A stretch of 64,000 nt of DNA, from positions 68,711-132,710 of the forward strand of contig NZ_BMHY01000011.1 of the NCBI RefSeq assembly GCF_014641555.1, given 5' to 3'. A program made the position numbers and the translations under genes. The stretch is from Paenibacillus radicis (ex Gao et al. 2016). Its GTDB lineage: Bacteria > Bacillota > Bacilli > Paenibacillales > Paenibacillaceae. The notes beneath the pieces were generated by a model, which saw nothing but the letters and a program-made list of their open reading frames with translations, did not search any database and had not been told where the DNA came from. This document shows positions 33,357-43,065 of this stretch, piece by piece. The first letter of the stretch is position 1. Each line of letters begins with the position of its first letter.

Positions 33357-35102
33357 ATGATCCGTTTTGACAATTACTCCTGCCGCTATGAATCGGGCAA
33401 AGAGCCTCTGCTGCATACGTTAAATCTGCAAATTAATCCGGGTGAATTCGTGTTTGTAACGGGGCCAAGCGGCGGCGGGAAATCGACATTATGCTTCTCC
33501 ATTAATGGGCTGATCCCGAACGAAATGGAAGGCTCACTGTATGAGGGGAGCGTGACGGTAGACGGCATTAATGTTCAGCAAACGTTCCCGTATGACCTTG
33601 TATCGGTTGTCGGAACGGTGCTGCAGGACCCGGAATGGCAGCTCGTTCGAGGAACGGTGAAGGAAGAACTGACCTTTGCTTTGGAAAATATGGGCGTGCC
33701 CGTTGAAGAAATCGATCGCCGTTTGGCCCAAGTAGCCGAACAAGTGCAAATTAAACCGCTGCTCCTTCGCTCCTCTTTGGAGCTGTCCGGCGGGCAGAAG
33801 CAAAGGGTGGCCATCGCGGCTTGCCTGATGATGCAGCCGAAAGTAATCGTGCTTGATGAACCAACTGCCGAGCTGGATCCGATGGGGAAGGAGATGGTCA
33901 TGGAGACGATATGCGAGCTGCATCGCGAGTGGGGCTACACGGTCGTATTTGTGGATCACAATCTTGACGTAACGCTACCGCATGCCAGCCGGGTCATCGT
34001 CGTCGCGAACGGGCGAATCATTGCCGATGCGCCTCCTTCACGACTATTTGATCAACAGGCTGTTCGTAAGCTGCTTCCTATGCCTCAGGTTGTACATCTG
34101 TCAAGACAGCTTGGCGTGCGCAGCCCAGACGGAGGCGATCCGCTAACGGTAGCGGAGCTTGAAGAGGAACTTGCTCGAAGGCTTGGAACCAGAGCACCTC
34201 TTGCCGGTACGAACAACGAGCAACTGATCCGTGATGAGCCTGCCCGCTCCGGCAAACCAATCATTGAACTCAAACAAGTAAGATTTAAGTATAAAAAGCA
34301 TGATACCGACTTGACGATCAAACCGGTAGATTTGCGAATCATGCAAGGCGAGTTTACAGCCATTATCGGCCATAACGGGGCGGGCAAATCAACCTTGTGC
34401 AAGCTGATAACCGGGCTGTTGAAGCCCTCTAGCGGCGAAGTGCTTATACATGGCAAGCAGGCCAATTCCTATCAGGCCGAGCAGAGGGTCCGGCATGTCG
34501 GCTTTGTGTTTCAAAACCCGGACTTTCAGTTTGTCCGCCGAACGGTTTATGATGAAGTGGCATACGGCTTGCATATTCAGCGGTTGAAAGCGGAGGAAAT
34601 TGACGTACGGGTAAGACAGGTAACGAAGCTGTTGAATATTGACAACTATTTGAATGAGCATCCGCATTTTCTAAGCAGGGGAGAACGGCGAAGAGTGGCG
34701 ATAGCGTCTATTCTAGCGCTGGAACCAGAAGTGATTATACTCGACGAGCCCACAACGGGGCTGGATTCCTTGCGCTGCCAAGAGATGATGAGCTATATCC
34801 GGAAATTATGGCAGAAGGGGCATACGATTATTTTGCTTACCCATGATATGCGAGTGGTAGCCGACTATGTACCGAGAACGATCGTGATGTCGGGCGGGCA
34901 AATTCAATGGGATGCGCCAACCCGCGACATTTTCGCCAAAAAAGAAGAATTGCACCGTCATCAGATTACGCTTCCTCCGGTCGTCGAACTCTCCTATGCC
35001 TTGGGATGGTCTGTACCGTCGCTTACTTCAGAGGAGTTCATCGCTCATATGGACAGGGAAGAGGGAGTCATAGAGACGGCTGCTGAAGGAGTGCTCAGAT
35101 GA
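33357..35102 (+). CDS. ECF transporter ATPase with two fused nucleotide-binding domains
   Basis: 581 residues containing two ABC ATPases in tandem. Domain 1: Walker A GPSGGGKSTLC (near 37), signature LSGGQKQRVAIA (near 143), Walker B VIVLDEP. Domain 2: Walker A GHNGAGKSTLC (near 340), signature LSRGERRRVAIA (near 440), Walker B VIILDEP. The LSRGE form in the second half recurs in YkoD-type fused ATPases. It replaces the usual separate EcfA and EcfA' proteins. The final codons overlap the MBL gene start (4 bases), so translation is coupled. Confidence 0.93.
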   Translation: MIRFDNYSCRYESGKEPLLHTLNLQINPGEFVFVTGPSGGGKSTLCFSINGLIPNEMEGSLYEGSVTVDGINVQQTFPYDLVSVVGTVLQDPEWQLVRGTVKEELTFALENMGVPVEEIDRRLAQVAEQVQIKPLLLRSSLELSGGQKQRVAIAACLMMQPKVIVLDEPTAELDPMGKEMVMETICELHREWGYTVVFVDHNLDVTLPHASRVIVVANGRIIADAPPSRLFDQQAVRKLLPMPQVVHLSRQLGVRSPDGGDPLTVAELEEELARRLGTRAPLAGTNNEQLIRDEPARSGKPIIELKQVRFKYKKHDTDLTIKPVDLRIMQGEFTAIIGHNGAGKSTLCKLITGLLKPSSGEVLIHGKQANSYQAEQRVRHVGFVFQNPDFQFVRRTVYDEVAYGLHIQRLKAEEIDVRVRQVTKLLNIDNYLNEHPHFLSRGERRRVAIASILALEPEVIILDEPTTGLDSLRCQEMMSYIRKLWQKGHTIILLTHDMRVVADYVPRTIVMSGGQIQWDAPTRDIFAKKEELHRHQITLPPVVELSYALGWSVPSLTSEEFIAHMDREEGVIETAAEGVLR

Positions 35103-35854
35103 CGCAGCCATTTCTTATGATGATGCTGGGTGTCGGGAACGGGTTCTGCAAATCGACTTATCATAACAATGCTTTAATTGATGCAGAAGGACGGTTGTTT
35201 CTCATCGATTGCGGAGCGATGGCATGGCAAAGCCTGCATGAAATTGGTCTTGGCTTCGAGGATATTGAAGGCATATTTATTACCCATCTTCATTATGATC
35301 ATTGCGGAGGGTTGGAAGAGGCAGCTCTATATGGCGCCTATGCGGCGAGGAGGAAGATGAAGCTGTGGCTTCCTGCTCCTTTACAAGGGGTCATATGGGA
35401 AAAGTATCTTAGCGGAACGCTGGAGAACAAATTGGAAGGTAAATTGTCACTGGACGACTATTTTGAAGTGCATTGGATCGAGGAGGGAGAGCGGTTTTCG
35501 TTCTCGGCCGGTTCGTCAGCCGGACTGACTGCCCGCTGGATGCAGACACGTCACGTGCCCGCCAAATTTAGCTGCTCAGTCATAATGAATAACCGTATTT
35601 TTTATAGCTCCGATATGCGGGCGGATAAAGAGCTGCTTTGTTCCTTGGCCGATCAGGGAATTGAGACCTTTTATCATGATACAAGCTTTACGCACAATCC
35701 CGTTCATGCCGGCTTTGAGGAGCTGTGCGGATATCCGGAAGAAATACGCAACCGTTTGTATTTGATGCATTATGGAGAGCTCCCGGCAGATAAGTTGGAA
35801 CAGGAGCTCCAAGGTATGAAGCTGTTAAAGCAGCATGAATGGCTCTCTTGGTAG
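35099..35854 (+). CDS. MBL-fold metal-dependent hydrolase in the ECF operon
   Basis: 251 residues. The metallo-beta-lactamase motif THLHYDHCGG (about 60-69) supplies the zinc ligands; further ligands are in TRHVPAKFS, SSDMRADK and the late LMHYGE. The overall pattern (HNNALIDAEGRLFLIDCG near the start) resembles RNase Z-like and cyclic-nucleotide phosphodiesterase-like branches of the fold rather than beta-lactamases. It overlaps the ATPase stop by four bases and precedes an HD-domain phosphohydrolase, so it probably processes the imported compound in the cytosol. The actual bond cleaved is not readable. Confidence 0.82.
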   Translation: MTQPFLMMMLGVGNGFCKSTYHNNALIDAEGRLFLIDCGAMAWQSLHEIGLGFEDIEGIFITHLHYDHCGGLEEAALYGAYAARRKMKLWLPAPLQGVIWEKYLSGTLENKLEGKLSLDDYFEVHWIEEGERFSFSAGSSAGLTARWMQTRHVPAKFSCSVIMNNRIFYSSDMRADKELLCSLADQGIETFYHDTSFTHNPVHAGFEELCGYPEEIRNRLYLMHYGELPADKLEQELQGMKLLKQHEWLSW

Positions 35855-35891
35855 AGGGGATTTGGAAGATAGGGGAGGGGGATGGACTGAT

Positions 35892-36596
35892 ATGAGTGGA
35901 AAATTTCCTTTTGTAAGGTTGGCTTTTCCGGCTTGGTTCGAGCCCGTTATGGATAGGGTCTGGTTAAAAATGAAAGACGATTCTACCGGGCATGATTTTT
36001 TGCATGCAGTTCGTGTCATGGAGCTGGCTGTAGATATTGCAGCTGAGCTTGAGGCGGATCAGGGATTGGCAATGGCGGCTGGACTTCTGCATGATTATTA
36101 CCGCAAGGAGGAAAAGCAAACGGGCCAGCTCCATTATGGACAGGAAGCGATAGAGGGGTTGCGTCACGAATTTGAATCCTTGCTGGTGCCTTATTTGAAG
36201 GAGGAGCGGTTCGAACGAATGCTGCAAGCGATATCGCGACATGAAGAGTATCCGTTTGCCGGCGGTGCCCAAAGGCCACCTTTGTCTGTCGACGAACAAA
36301 TTCTGCAGGATGCGGACCGGATCGATGCCATTGGAGCTATTGGTATCGGGCGTACGTTTATGTTTGGCGGCGCGCACGGCTTGTCATTGGCAGACGATGA
36401 AGAATGGTCGGATCGTATATTCGATCCTGGGCAAAAACCGCATGGGTCCGTATACCGGCACTTCTATGAGAAATTGCTGCATCTATCCGATGGTATGCAT
36501 ACCGGACCAGGGAAGCGATTAGCTGACGAACGGCATCAATTTTTAGTCCATTTCGTTAGGCAGCTCGAATATGAATTGAAGCTGAATCGCTGCTAA
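35892..36596 (+). CDS. HD-domain phosphohydrolase in the ECF operon
   Basis: 234 residues from ATG 35892, with GGGGAGGGGG about 11 bases upstream; the frame is open back to 35835, where it would overlap the MBL gene. The HD motif elements are in order: GHDFLHAVRVMELA (about 30-43), LLHDYYRK (about 66-73, the His-Asp pair) and LQDADRIDAIGAIG (about 137-150, third Asp). It resembles YpgQ/YedJ-type nucleotide pyrophosphohydrolases. It is the last gene of the ECF operon and likely acts on the product of the MBL enzyme or on the imported substrate. The function is inferred from context only. Confidence 0.82.
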   Translation: MSGKFPFVRLAFPAWFEPVMDRVWLKMKDDSTGHDFLHAVRVMELAVDIAAELEADQGLAMAAGLLHDYYRKEEKQTGQLHYGQEAIEGLRHEFESLLVPYLKEERFERMLQAISRHEEYPFAGGAQRPPLSVDEQILQDADRIDAIGAIGIGRTFMFGGAHGLSLADDEEWSDRIFDPGQKPHGSVYRHFYEKLLHLSDGMHTGPGKRLADERHQFLVHFVRQLEYELKLNRC

Positions 36597-36664
36597 ATGA
36601 CAGTGGGAGCTTTGACGGCTTTTTTTTGTACAAGGTAAATGAATCAGTCTTCTAATGATTGTAA

Positions 36665-36705
36665 AAAAGGTTGCGCAGCTACGTTCACTCGCTGCGCAAC
36701 CTTTT
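36665..36705. terminator. Bidirectional rho-independent terminator
   Basis: A perfect 15-bp stem (AAAAGGTTGCGCAGC at 36665-36679 with 36691-36705) closes both the ECF operon and the converging LPMO gene. Confidence 0.93.
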
Positions 36706-36738
36706 CTTCAATAGAGAAGACGCTTAGCTAACAGCTGG

Positions 36739-38082
36739 TTATTTCAACAGCCACAAGGCAGGAACGTTGGATGGTTCCCAGCCAATCAGAGAAGTATGGG
36801 ACTGTCTACACTCATAGACAGAGCCGCCGTAAGAAACCAAAGTGCCAACCGAATAAGCGGTATTCGGTGCCCAAGCAGGCGCAGTCGATGCGGATGCGGT
36901 CGTACCATTCACCGTACTGGCAGCTGATTGATTGCCAGCTGCATCTATCGCTCTAACGCTGAATGTATAAGTTGTACTTGCGCTAAGTCCGGTTACGGTA
37001 TAAGAGGTCGCTGTGCCAGATGTCGTCGTTACGAGAGTCGAGCCGTTGTAGATGCGGTAACCGGTAACCCCAACATTATCAGTTGACGGGCTCCACATGA
37101 GCTGCAGGCTGGAAGAGGTTGGAGCACCCATGACATGCAAGCCTCCTGGTGCCGTAGGCGGTTGCGTATCATTGCCGACGATCGGGTTCGTCGTTACCGT
37201 TAACGCATTGCCGGCAGCCGATACATTACCTGCGGCATCAATTGCTCTGACGCTGAATGTATAGGCGGTATTGGCGGTAAGGCCGGTTGCCGTGTAAGTA
37301 AGGGTAGAGCCGGATACCTGGGCGATCTGGTTGGCTCCATTAAATATCCGATAGCCTGTGACTCCGACATTGTCGGTAGCGGCCCCCCATGAGAGCGCCA
37401 CACTGGTGGTCGTTTTCGATGGAGAAGTCAGTGTTCCTGGTGCAGACGGCGCTGTCGTATCCACCGGGTTTGTGCCGCTAAAGTTTACGTCGATAACGTT
37501 ATAGAAAGCGTTTGCAGTATCAGCTACTTCCCACACGGCCAGAATGACTTGATAGCCGGTGCGTGCGGGCACATTGCATGTATTGGAGTAAGTGAATGGC
37601 GGTTGTACTCCGCCGTAGTTGACTGAACAGAAAGGCGTTAAGTCAAAGGAATCACGGGTTAGGGCTGCGTTAGGATTCCATGTTGGCTTCGTGATGTAAT
37701 ATTTCCAGCTTGCTGTAGCGTGCGCGGCGGTCAGCTTCCAAGTGAAAGTGTTAGTGCCAGAGGAGATATTGACTTTGGACCAGCGGGTTGCCGACTGCTC
37801 ATCAAGTTTAGGGAAAGCACCGTTGGCGCTCGCTATTTTACCGTCTGCAGGTCCGGCAGCAGGGAAGCCTTTTGGCGCTTCCAGGCTTTGCGGTTCGTAG
37901 ATAATAGATCCGCAATCGGTATTTTGCCCCGATTTGCAAAGTGCGGCCCGGCTTGCTGGACCTTCCACATAACCGTGTGAGAAAGCGGCTTTTTCCGTAA
38001 GCATAAGCATGGAAATTACGGCAATGAGCAAGATGCCAAACAATTTGGGCACAGATACCTGATAAATTCGAAATGACGTCAT
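36739..38082 (-). CDS. Secreted AA10 lytic polysaccharide monooxygenase with two FnIII domains and CBM5/12
   Basis: 447 residues with AAGGAGGTT before the ATG. The signal peptide ends at AFS, exposing His36 (HGYVEGPASRAALC), the copper-binding N-terminal His of LPMOs. The second brace His lies in TAAHATASWKYY, and Cys pairs match chitin-active AA10s. Two fibronectin type III domains follow (about 212-300 and 310-397), then a C-terminal CBM5/12 (APAWAPNTAYSVGTLVSYGGSVYECRQSH). It cleaves crystalline chitin oxidatively outside the cell and anchors through the CBM. It stands alone on the minus strand. Confidence 0.93.
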   Translation of the reverse strand: MTSFRIYQVSVPKLFGILLIAVISMLMLTEKAAFSHGYVEGPASRAALCKSGQNTDCGSIIYEPQSLEAPKGFPAAGPADGKIASANGAFPKLDEQSATRWSKVNISSGTNTFTWKLTAAHATASWKYYITKPTWNPNAALTRDSFDLTPFCSVNYGGVQPPFTYSNTCNVPARTGYQVILAVWEVADTANAFYNVIDVNFSGTNPVDTTAPSAPGTLTSPSKTTTSVALSWGAATDNVGVTGYRIFNGANQIAQVSGSTLTYTATGLTANTAYTFSVRAIDAAGNVSAAGNALTVTTNPIVGNDTQPPTAPGGLHVMGAPTSSSLQLMWSPSTDNVGVTGYRIYNGSTLVTTTSGTATSYTVTGLSASTTYTFSVRAIDAAGNQSAASTVNGTTASASTAPAWAPNTAYSVGTLVSYGGSVYECRQSHTSLIGWEPSNVPALWLLK

Positions 38083-38976
38083 AAATGAACCTCCTTCAAA
38101 TTTTTTGGAACCAAATCGGCTAGACGGCAGCGCAACAAATCGTCGGATCAGGCTTATGTCAGATCATAGGCAAGCTCCTTTCCTAAAGATTTATATATAA
38201 ACTCAAGAAGAGAGTTCATATCGAATCTCAAGGTCAACTGTATTCATTTGCTTTTAGGCTGCGGTATAGAAGAAAAAGGGTTCAACGTTTGAAGGAGAGA
38301 GGGAGGGAGTATGCTGAGATTTGCCAGACTAGGGTGCTGCTTACTCGTGATCAGCTGGAGGATCCATGCTTCGTTCGATTTCATTATATGGTAAAATTGT
38401 AAATTCCACTTGAGTCTTTTGGAGTGGAAAATCAAAAAAATGATTGGTTTTTGCAAATATAAGTCTCTAATGAGCAGAAAATCTTGTTTTTCCAGCGTTT
38501 TAGTTGCGGTTCAAACGCGGATGATTTCTTTGATGTCAGGATTATGTGAGTAATGGACAAGCAGACGGGCAGGCTTTCTGAATTATTTTAATAGGTATAA
38601 ATAACTAATGAGGTTGAAAGAAAATTGAAGGATGTCGAAGAATGCGGCTGAAGAAATACAAGCGGCGACAGTAAAATGGGGGTTGGATAAAAGGGTATGT
38701 TATGGAGTATGGGGGGATTTTCCAAATATAGTGGAAGCGCATACATTTTTCGTAGTATTGCATCTTATAGCTTGGTCAGCTCTGTCTCTATAATGGGAAT
38801 GTATGACATGGAAAGGAGGAGCTTTGCCAGTTAATTATGAAAGGCAGGTGAAGGCAACGGAATAAGAAAGACAGAAAACGTCGAAGTGAGACATCATGAA
38901 TTGTAACCGCTATCATTAATTGATTTGGAAGGTTTACTGCATGTTCTCGCACCCTATTTTATTGAGGAGGTATATA
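38083..38976. other. Long gene-free intergenic region
   Basis: About 890 bases between the divergent LPMO and GH87 genes. No credible ORF, RNA gene or repeat was recognised. It holds the LPMO ribosome site at its left edge, a cre-like site at 38732, a TATAAT at 38789-38794 without a clear -35, and AGGAGG-like sequences before 38977. The great length suggests extended upstream control of one or both secreted enzymes. Confidence 0.5.
38732..38745. promoter_or_regulatory. Candidate cre (CcpA) site upstream of the GH87 gene
   Basis: TGGAAGCGCATACA matches the cre consensus at 12 of 14 positions and lies about 45 bases upstream of a TATAAT at 38789. Confidence 0.5.
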
Positions 38977-41900
38977 ATGCGCAACAAGAAGTATGTCGCA
39001 TGGTCGCTGGCAGTGACCATGCTGATCTCAAGCCTGCTCCTATCGGCAGGTCCGTCAGCGCCCGTGCATGCAGCTGGCGGTGCCAATCTCGCTCTTGGCA
39101 AGACGATAACGGCAAGCGGACAATCTCAAAATTACAGCCCGAACAATGTGAAGGACAGTGATCAGAACACGTATTGGGAAAGCACGAATAATGCATTCCC
39201 GCAGTGGATTCAAGTCGATTTGGGTGCCAGTACAAGCATTGATCAGATCGTTCTGAAGCTGCCTGCAAGCTGGGGCTCCAGAACGCAAACGCTGGCCGTT
39301 CAAGGAAGCGCAAACGGATCTTCATATACAGATATTGTTGGATCGGCGGGTTATGCATTTAACACTGCTTCGAGCAATACAGTCACGATTAACTTTGCGG
39401 CAGCAAGTACGCGTTACGTTCGTTTGAACGTAACGGGCAATACCGAATGGCCAGCGGCTCAGCTGTCGGAATTTGAAATTTACGGCAGCGGCGGAACGAC
39501 CCCTACGCCTAGTCCAACGCCTTCTGCACCAGGCACGTACCAAGCAGAATCTGCGGCGCTGTCTGGGGGAGCGAAAGTCAACACCGACCACACCGGATAT
39601 TCGGGTACCGGATTTGTCGACGGCTATTGGGCACAGGGCGCAGCGACGACTTTTACGGTCAATGTACCTGCGGCAGGCAACTATGATGTGACATTGAAAT
39701 ACGCCAACAGCAGCGGCAGCGCAAAGACGCTAAGTCTGTATGCCAACGGAACGAAAGTCCGGCAAACCTCCTTGTCCAGCTTGGCGAACTGGGATACTTG
39801 GGGAACTAAAGTGGAGACCGTTAGTCTGAATGCCGGCAACAATACGATTGCCTATAGATATGATGCGGGCGATTCCGGCAATGTTAATTTGGATCAGATT
39901 ACAGTAACGGCTAATACGTCGTCGACACCAACGCCAACACCGACGCCGACGCCGACGCCAACACCGACCCCAACGGCAACACCAACACCGACGACTACAG
40001 TGGCGCCGACACCAACGCCAACGCCTACTGTAACACCGACTCCAACGGTGACGCCAACAGCTGGGCCAGGCGGCAACATTGCGATTGGCAAAGCGATTAC
40101 AGCTTCTTCAAGCACACAATCCTTCGTTGCAGCCAATGCAATCGATAACAACACCGATACTTATTGGGAAGGCGGCAGCAGCTCAAGCACGCTCACACTC
40201 GATCTGGGAGCCAATCATGACGTAACGTCGATTGTGCTGAAGCTCAACCCGTCCGCTGCGTGGTCAACACGTACACAGACGATTCAGGTGCTGGGCCACA
40301 ATCAGAACACGACGAGCTTTAGCAATTTGGTAACTTCGCAATCCTATACGTTTAATCCGTCAACCGGCAATACAGTTACAATTCCGGTTACAGCTACAGT
40401 GAAACGGCTTCAATTGAGCATTACGTCCAATTCCGGAGCTCCGGGCGGACAAGTGGCGGAATTCCAAGTGTTTGGCACGCCATCTCCAAATCCGGATCTG
40501 ACGATTACCGGCATTTCATGGTCGCCGTCTACGCCAATTGAGACGAATGCCATTACGCTGAACGCTACCGTGAAGAACATCGGCAATGCCGGTTCTCCAG
40601 CAACAACAGTCAATTTCTATCTGAATAATACACTGGCAGGCTCTGCTCCGGTAGGCGCGCTTGCGGCCGGTGCTGAAGCAGCGGTATCGCTCAATGTTGG
40701 AGAGAAGACGGCGGCGAATTATACAGTCAACGCCAAAGTCGATGAGAGCAATCTCATTATCGAGCAAAACAAGGTAAACAACAGTTATACTCATTTCGCT
40801 CCATTAACGGTTGCACCTGTTGCAAGCGCTGACCTGGTAGGAACGGTTTCATGGACTCCGAATACGCCAACAGCTAATAGCGCTGTGGCGTTTACGGTAA
40901 ATCTTAAAAACCAAGGAAACATCGCTTCAGCCGGCGGTTCCCATGGTGTTACAGTTGTCTTGAAAAATGGGGCAGGGGCGACGATACAGACCTACAATGG
41001 GTCATATACCGGCACTCTGGCTGCTGGAGCTTCTGTTAATGTCAATATGGGTACATGGACTGCGGCAACGGGGAACTACAGCGTAACGGTAACGGTCGCT
41101 GCAGATGCCAACGAGCTTCCAATTAAACAGACGAATAACGTAAGTACGACAAGTCTGGTTGTCTATTCGGCACGTGGTGCAAGCATGCCTTACAGCCGCT
41201 ATGATACGGACGATGCTACACGCGGAGGCGGTGCTGCTTTGCAGACTGCGCCAACCTTTGACCAAGCACTAACAGCTTCGGAAGCATCCGGTCAGCGTTA
41301 TATAGCGCTTCCGTCTAACGGCTCGTATGCGCAATGGACTGTTCGTTCAGGCGAGGGCGGAGCGGGCGTTACGATGAGGTTTACGATGCCTGATTCGGCA
41401 AACGGCATGGGACTGAACGGTTCCCTTGATGTCTATGTCAATGGCGTCAAAGTGAAAACCGTATCCCTGACTTCTTACTATAGCTGGCAATATTTCAACA
41501 GTGATCATCCTGCCGATGCCCCTGGAGGCGGCCGGCCGCTATTCCGGTTTGATGAAGTTCACTGGAAGCTGGACACACCGCTACAAAGCGGAGACACGAT
41601 TCGTATTCAGAAGGGTAATGGAGACAGTTTGGAATACGGCGTCGATTTCCTCGAAATCGAGCCTGTACCTGACGTAGTCCCACGTCCGGCCAACTCGGTA
41701 TCCGTAACGGATTACGGCGCAATTGCCAATGACGGGAACGATGATCTTGCCGCTTTCGAAGCTGCTGTAACGGCAGCGGTTGCTTCCGGCAAAACACTCT
41801 ATATTCCGGCAGGAACCTTCCATTTGGGCAACATGTGGAAAATCGGCTCGGTTAGCAATATGATTGACGATATTACGATTGTGGGCGCCGGCATCTGGCA

Positions 41901-42876
41901 TACGAACATTCAATTTACGAATGCGAATGCGGCTTCTGGAGGCATATCATTCCGAGTTAAAGGGAAGTTGGATTTTAGCCATATTTATATGAATTCTAAC
42001 TTGAGATCCCGTTATAATCAGGAGGCTATCTATAAAGCGTTCATGGACAATTTCGGTAAAAACTCCAAGGTGCATAACGTTTGGGTAGAGCATTTCGAAT
42101 GCGGCTTCTGGGTCGGCGACTACGCTCATACTCCTGCGATTTATGCGGATGGGCTTGTGATCGAAAACAGCCGCGTGCGAAATAACCTTGCAGACGGCAT
42201 CAACTTTGCGCAAGGAACGAGCAATTCGACCGTGCGCAACAGCAGCATCCGCAATAACGGTGATGACGGCCTCGCCGTATGGACAAGTAACGTCAACGGC
42301 GCTCCTGCAGGTGTGAACAATACGTTCTCCTTCAATACGATTGAGAACAACTGGCGCGCAGCAGCAATCGCCTTCTTTGGCGGTGGCGGTCACAAAGCGA
42401 CTAACAATCTGATTGTCGATACCGTCGGAGGCTCCGGCATCCGGATGAACACCGTTTTCCCTGGACATCATTTCCAGAATAATACGGGCATTTTGTTCTC
42501 GGATACGACAATTATCAACAGCGGCACGAGCAAGGATCTGTACAACGGTGAACGTGGCGCAATCGACTTGGAGGCTTCCAACGACTCCATTAAAAACGTC
42601 ACATTCTCTAACATCGATATTATTAACACCCAGCGCAGCGCCATCCAATTCGGCTACGGCGGCGGGTTCGAAAATATCGTGTTCAACAACATTAACATTA
42701 ACGGCACGGGCTTAGACGGCATTGAAACCTCACGGTTTACGTCACCGCATAAAGGTGCAGCCATCTACACCTATACCGGTAACGGCTCTGCGACGTTCAA
42801 TAATTTGACGACGAGCAATATCGCTAACCCGAATGTGAATTACATTCAAAATGGATTTATCGTGACGATTAATTAA
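38977..42876 (+). CDS. Secreted GH87 alpha-1,3-glucanase (mutanase) with discoidin, CBM and CARDB-like modules
   Basis: 1,299 residues from ATG 38977 (GAGGAGGT upstream); the signal peptide ends near 32. Order: discoidin/F5-8C domain (about 34-168), CBM6/35-like module (about 185-310), Thr-Pro linker (about 318-364), second discoidin domain (about 366-505), two CARDB-like domains (about 506-725), a further beta module, and a right-handed beta-helix catalytic domain (about 910-1299). This repeats the Bacillus circulans Agl-KA plan (DS1-CBM6-TP linker-DS2-UCD-catalytic). The Asp in LADGINF (Asp1073) and the pair in GDDGLA (Asp1096, Asp1097) have the same 23-residue spacing as the reported GH87 catalytic Asps. 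It hydrolyses alpha-1,3-glucan of fungal walls or dental-type mutan. A terminator follows. Confidence 0.92.
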   Translation: MRNKKYVAWSLAVTMLISSLLLSAGPSAPVHAAGGANLALGKTITASGQSQNYSPNNVKDSDQNTYWESTNNAFPQWIQVDLGASTSIDQIVLKLPASWGSRTQTLAVQGSANGSSYTDIVGSAGYAFNTASSNTVTINFAAASTRYVRLNVTGNTEWPAAQLSEFEIYGSGGTTPTPSPTPSAPGTYQAESAALSGGAKVNTDHTGYSGTGFVDGYWAQGAATTFTVNVPAAGNYDVTLKYANSSGSAKTLSLYANGTKVRQTSLSSLANWDTWGTKVETVSLNAGNNTIAYRYDAGDSGNVNLDQITVTANTSSTPTPTPTPTPTPTPTPTATPTPTTTVAPTPTPTPTVTPTPTVTPTAGPGGNIAIGKAITASSSTQSFVAANAIDNNTDTYWEGGSSSSTLTLDLGANHDVTSIVLKLNPSAAWSTRTQTIQVLGHNQNTTSFSNLVTSQSYTFNPSTGNTVTIPVTATVKRLQLSITSNSGAPGGQVAEFQVFGTPSPNPDLTITGISWSPSTPIETNAITLNATVKNIGNAGSPATTVNFYLNNTLAGSAPVGALAAGAEAAVSLNVGEKTAANYTVNAKVDESNLIIEQNKVNNSYTHFAPLTVAPVASADLVGTVSWTPNTPTANSAVAFTVNLKNQGNIASAGGSHGVTVVLKNGAGATIQTYNGSYTGTLAAGASVNVNMGTWTAATGNYSVTVTVAADANELPIKQTNNVSTTSLVVYSARGASMPYSRYDTDDATRGGGAALQTAPTFDQALTASEASGQRYIALPSNGSYAQWTVRSGEGGAGVTMRFTMPDSANGMGLNGSLDVYVNGVKVKTVSLTSYYSWQYFNSDHPADAPGGGRPLFRFDEVHWKLDTPLQSGDTIRIQKGNGDSLEYGVDFLEIEPVPDVVPRPANSVSVTDYGAIANDGNDDLAAFEAAVTAAVASGKTLYIPAGTFHLGNMWKIGSVSNMIDDITIVGAGIWHTNIQFTNANAASGGISFRVKGKLDFSHIYMNSNLRSRYNQEAIYKAFMDNFGKNSKVHNVWVEHFECGFWVGDYAHTPAIYADGLVIENSRVRNNLADGINFAQGTSNSTVRNSSIRNNGDDGLAVWTSNVNGAPAGVNNTFSFNTIENNWRAAAIAFFGGGGHKATNNLIVDTVGGSGIRMNTVFPGHHFQNNTGILFSDTTIINSGTSKDLYNGERGAIDLEASNDSIKNVTFSNIDIINTQRSAIQFGYGGGFENIVFNNININGTGLDGIETSRFTSPHKGAAIYTYTGNGSATFNNLTTSNIANPNVNYIQNGFIVTIN

Positions 42877-42901
42877 GCAGCTTGTTGTAGTAGAGCCAAG
42901 G

Positions 42902-42925
42902 AGGCGTTCTTCGGAACGCCTTTTT
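42902..42925 (+). terminator. Rho-independent terminator after the GH87 gene
   Basis: AGGCGTTC, a TTCG tetraloop, GAACGCCT, then five T. Confidence 0.93.
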
Positions 42926-42948
42926 GGTGTTCTAGGAGAGAGGTGCTC

Positions 42949-43065
42949 GCTGCGCGTTTTGGTTCATTCTGCCGTTCTTGATTCCATTGTCCCATCGCTT
43001 ATACGATGTTAAATGGATTGAACCTTCGAAATGTCAGCCTGAACTCAAAACGCTCCGCTTACACT
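42949..43065 (+). repeat. 117-bp dispersed element, copy 1
   Basis: Begins GCTGCGCGTTTTGGTTCAT and ends CGCTCCGCTTACACT. Its reverse complement matches 59893-60009 at 97 of 117 positions with no gaps (counted by eye). Both copies hold a conserved CATCG-N6-CGATG hairpin. It lies directly behind the GH87 terminator; the other copy lies near the per gene terminator. No ORF. Confidence 0.8.

Noticed and set aside
39894..40154. Minus-strand frame rich in Val-Gly repeats.
   Set aside because: It is the antisense shadow of the Thr-Pro linker of the GH87 enzyme.
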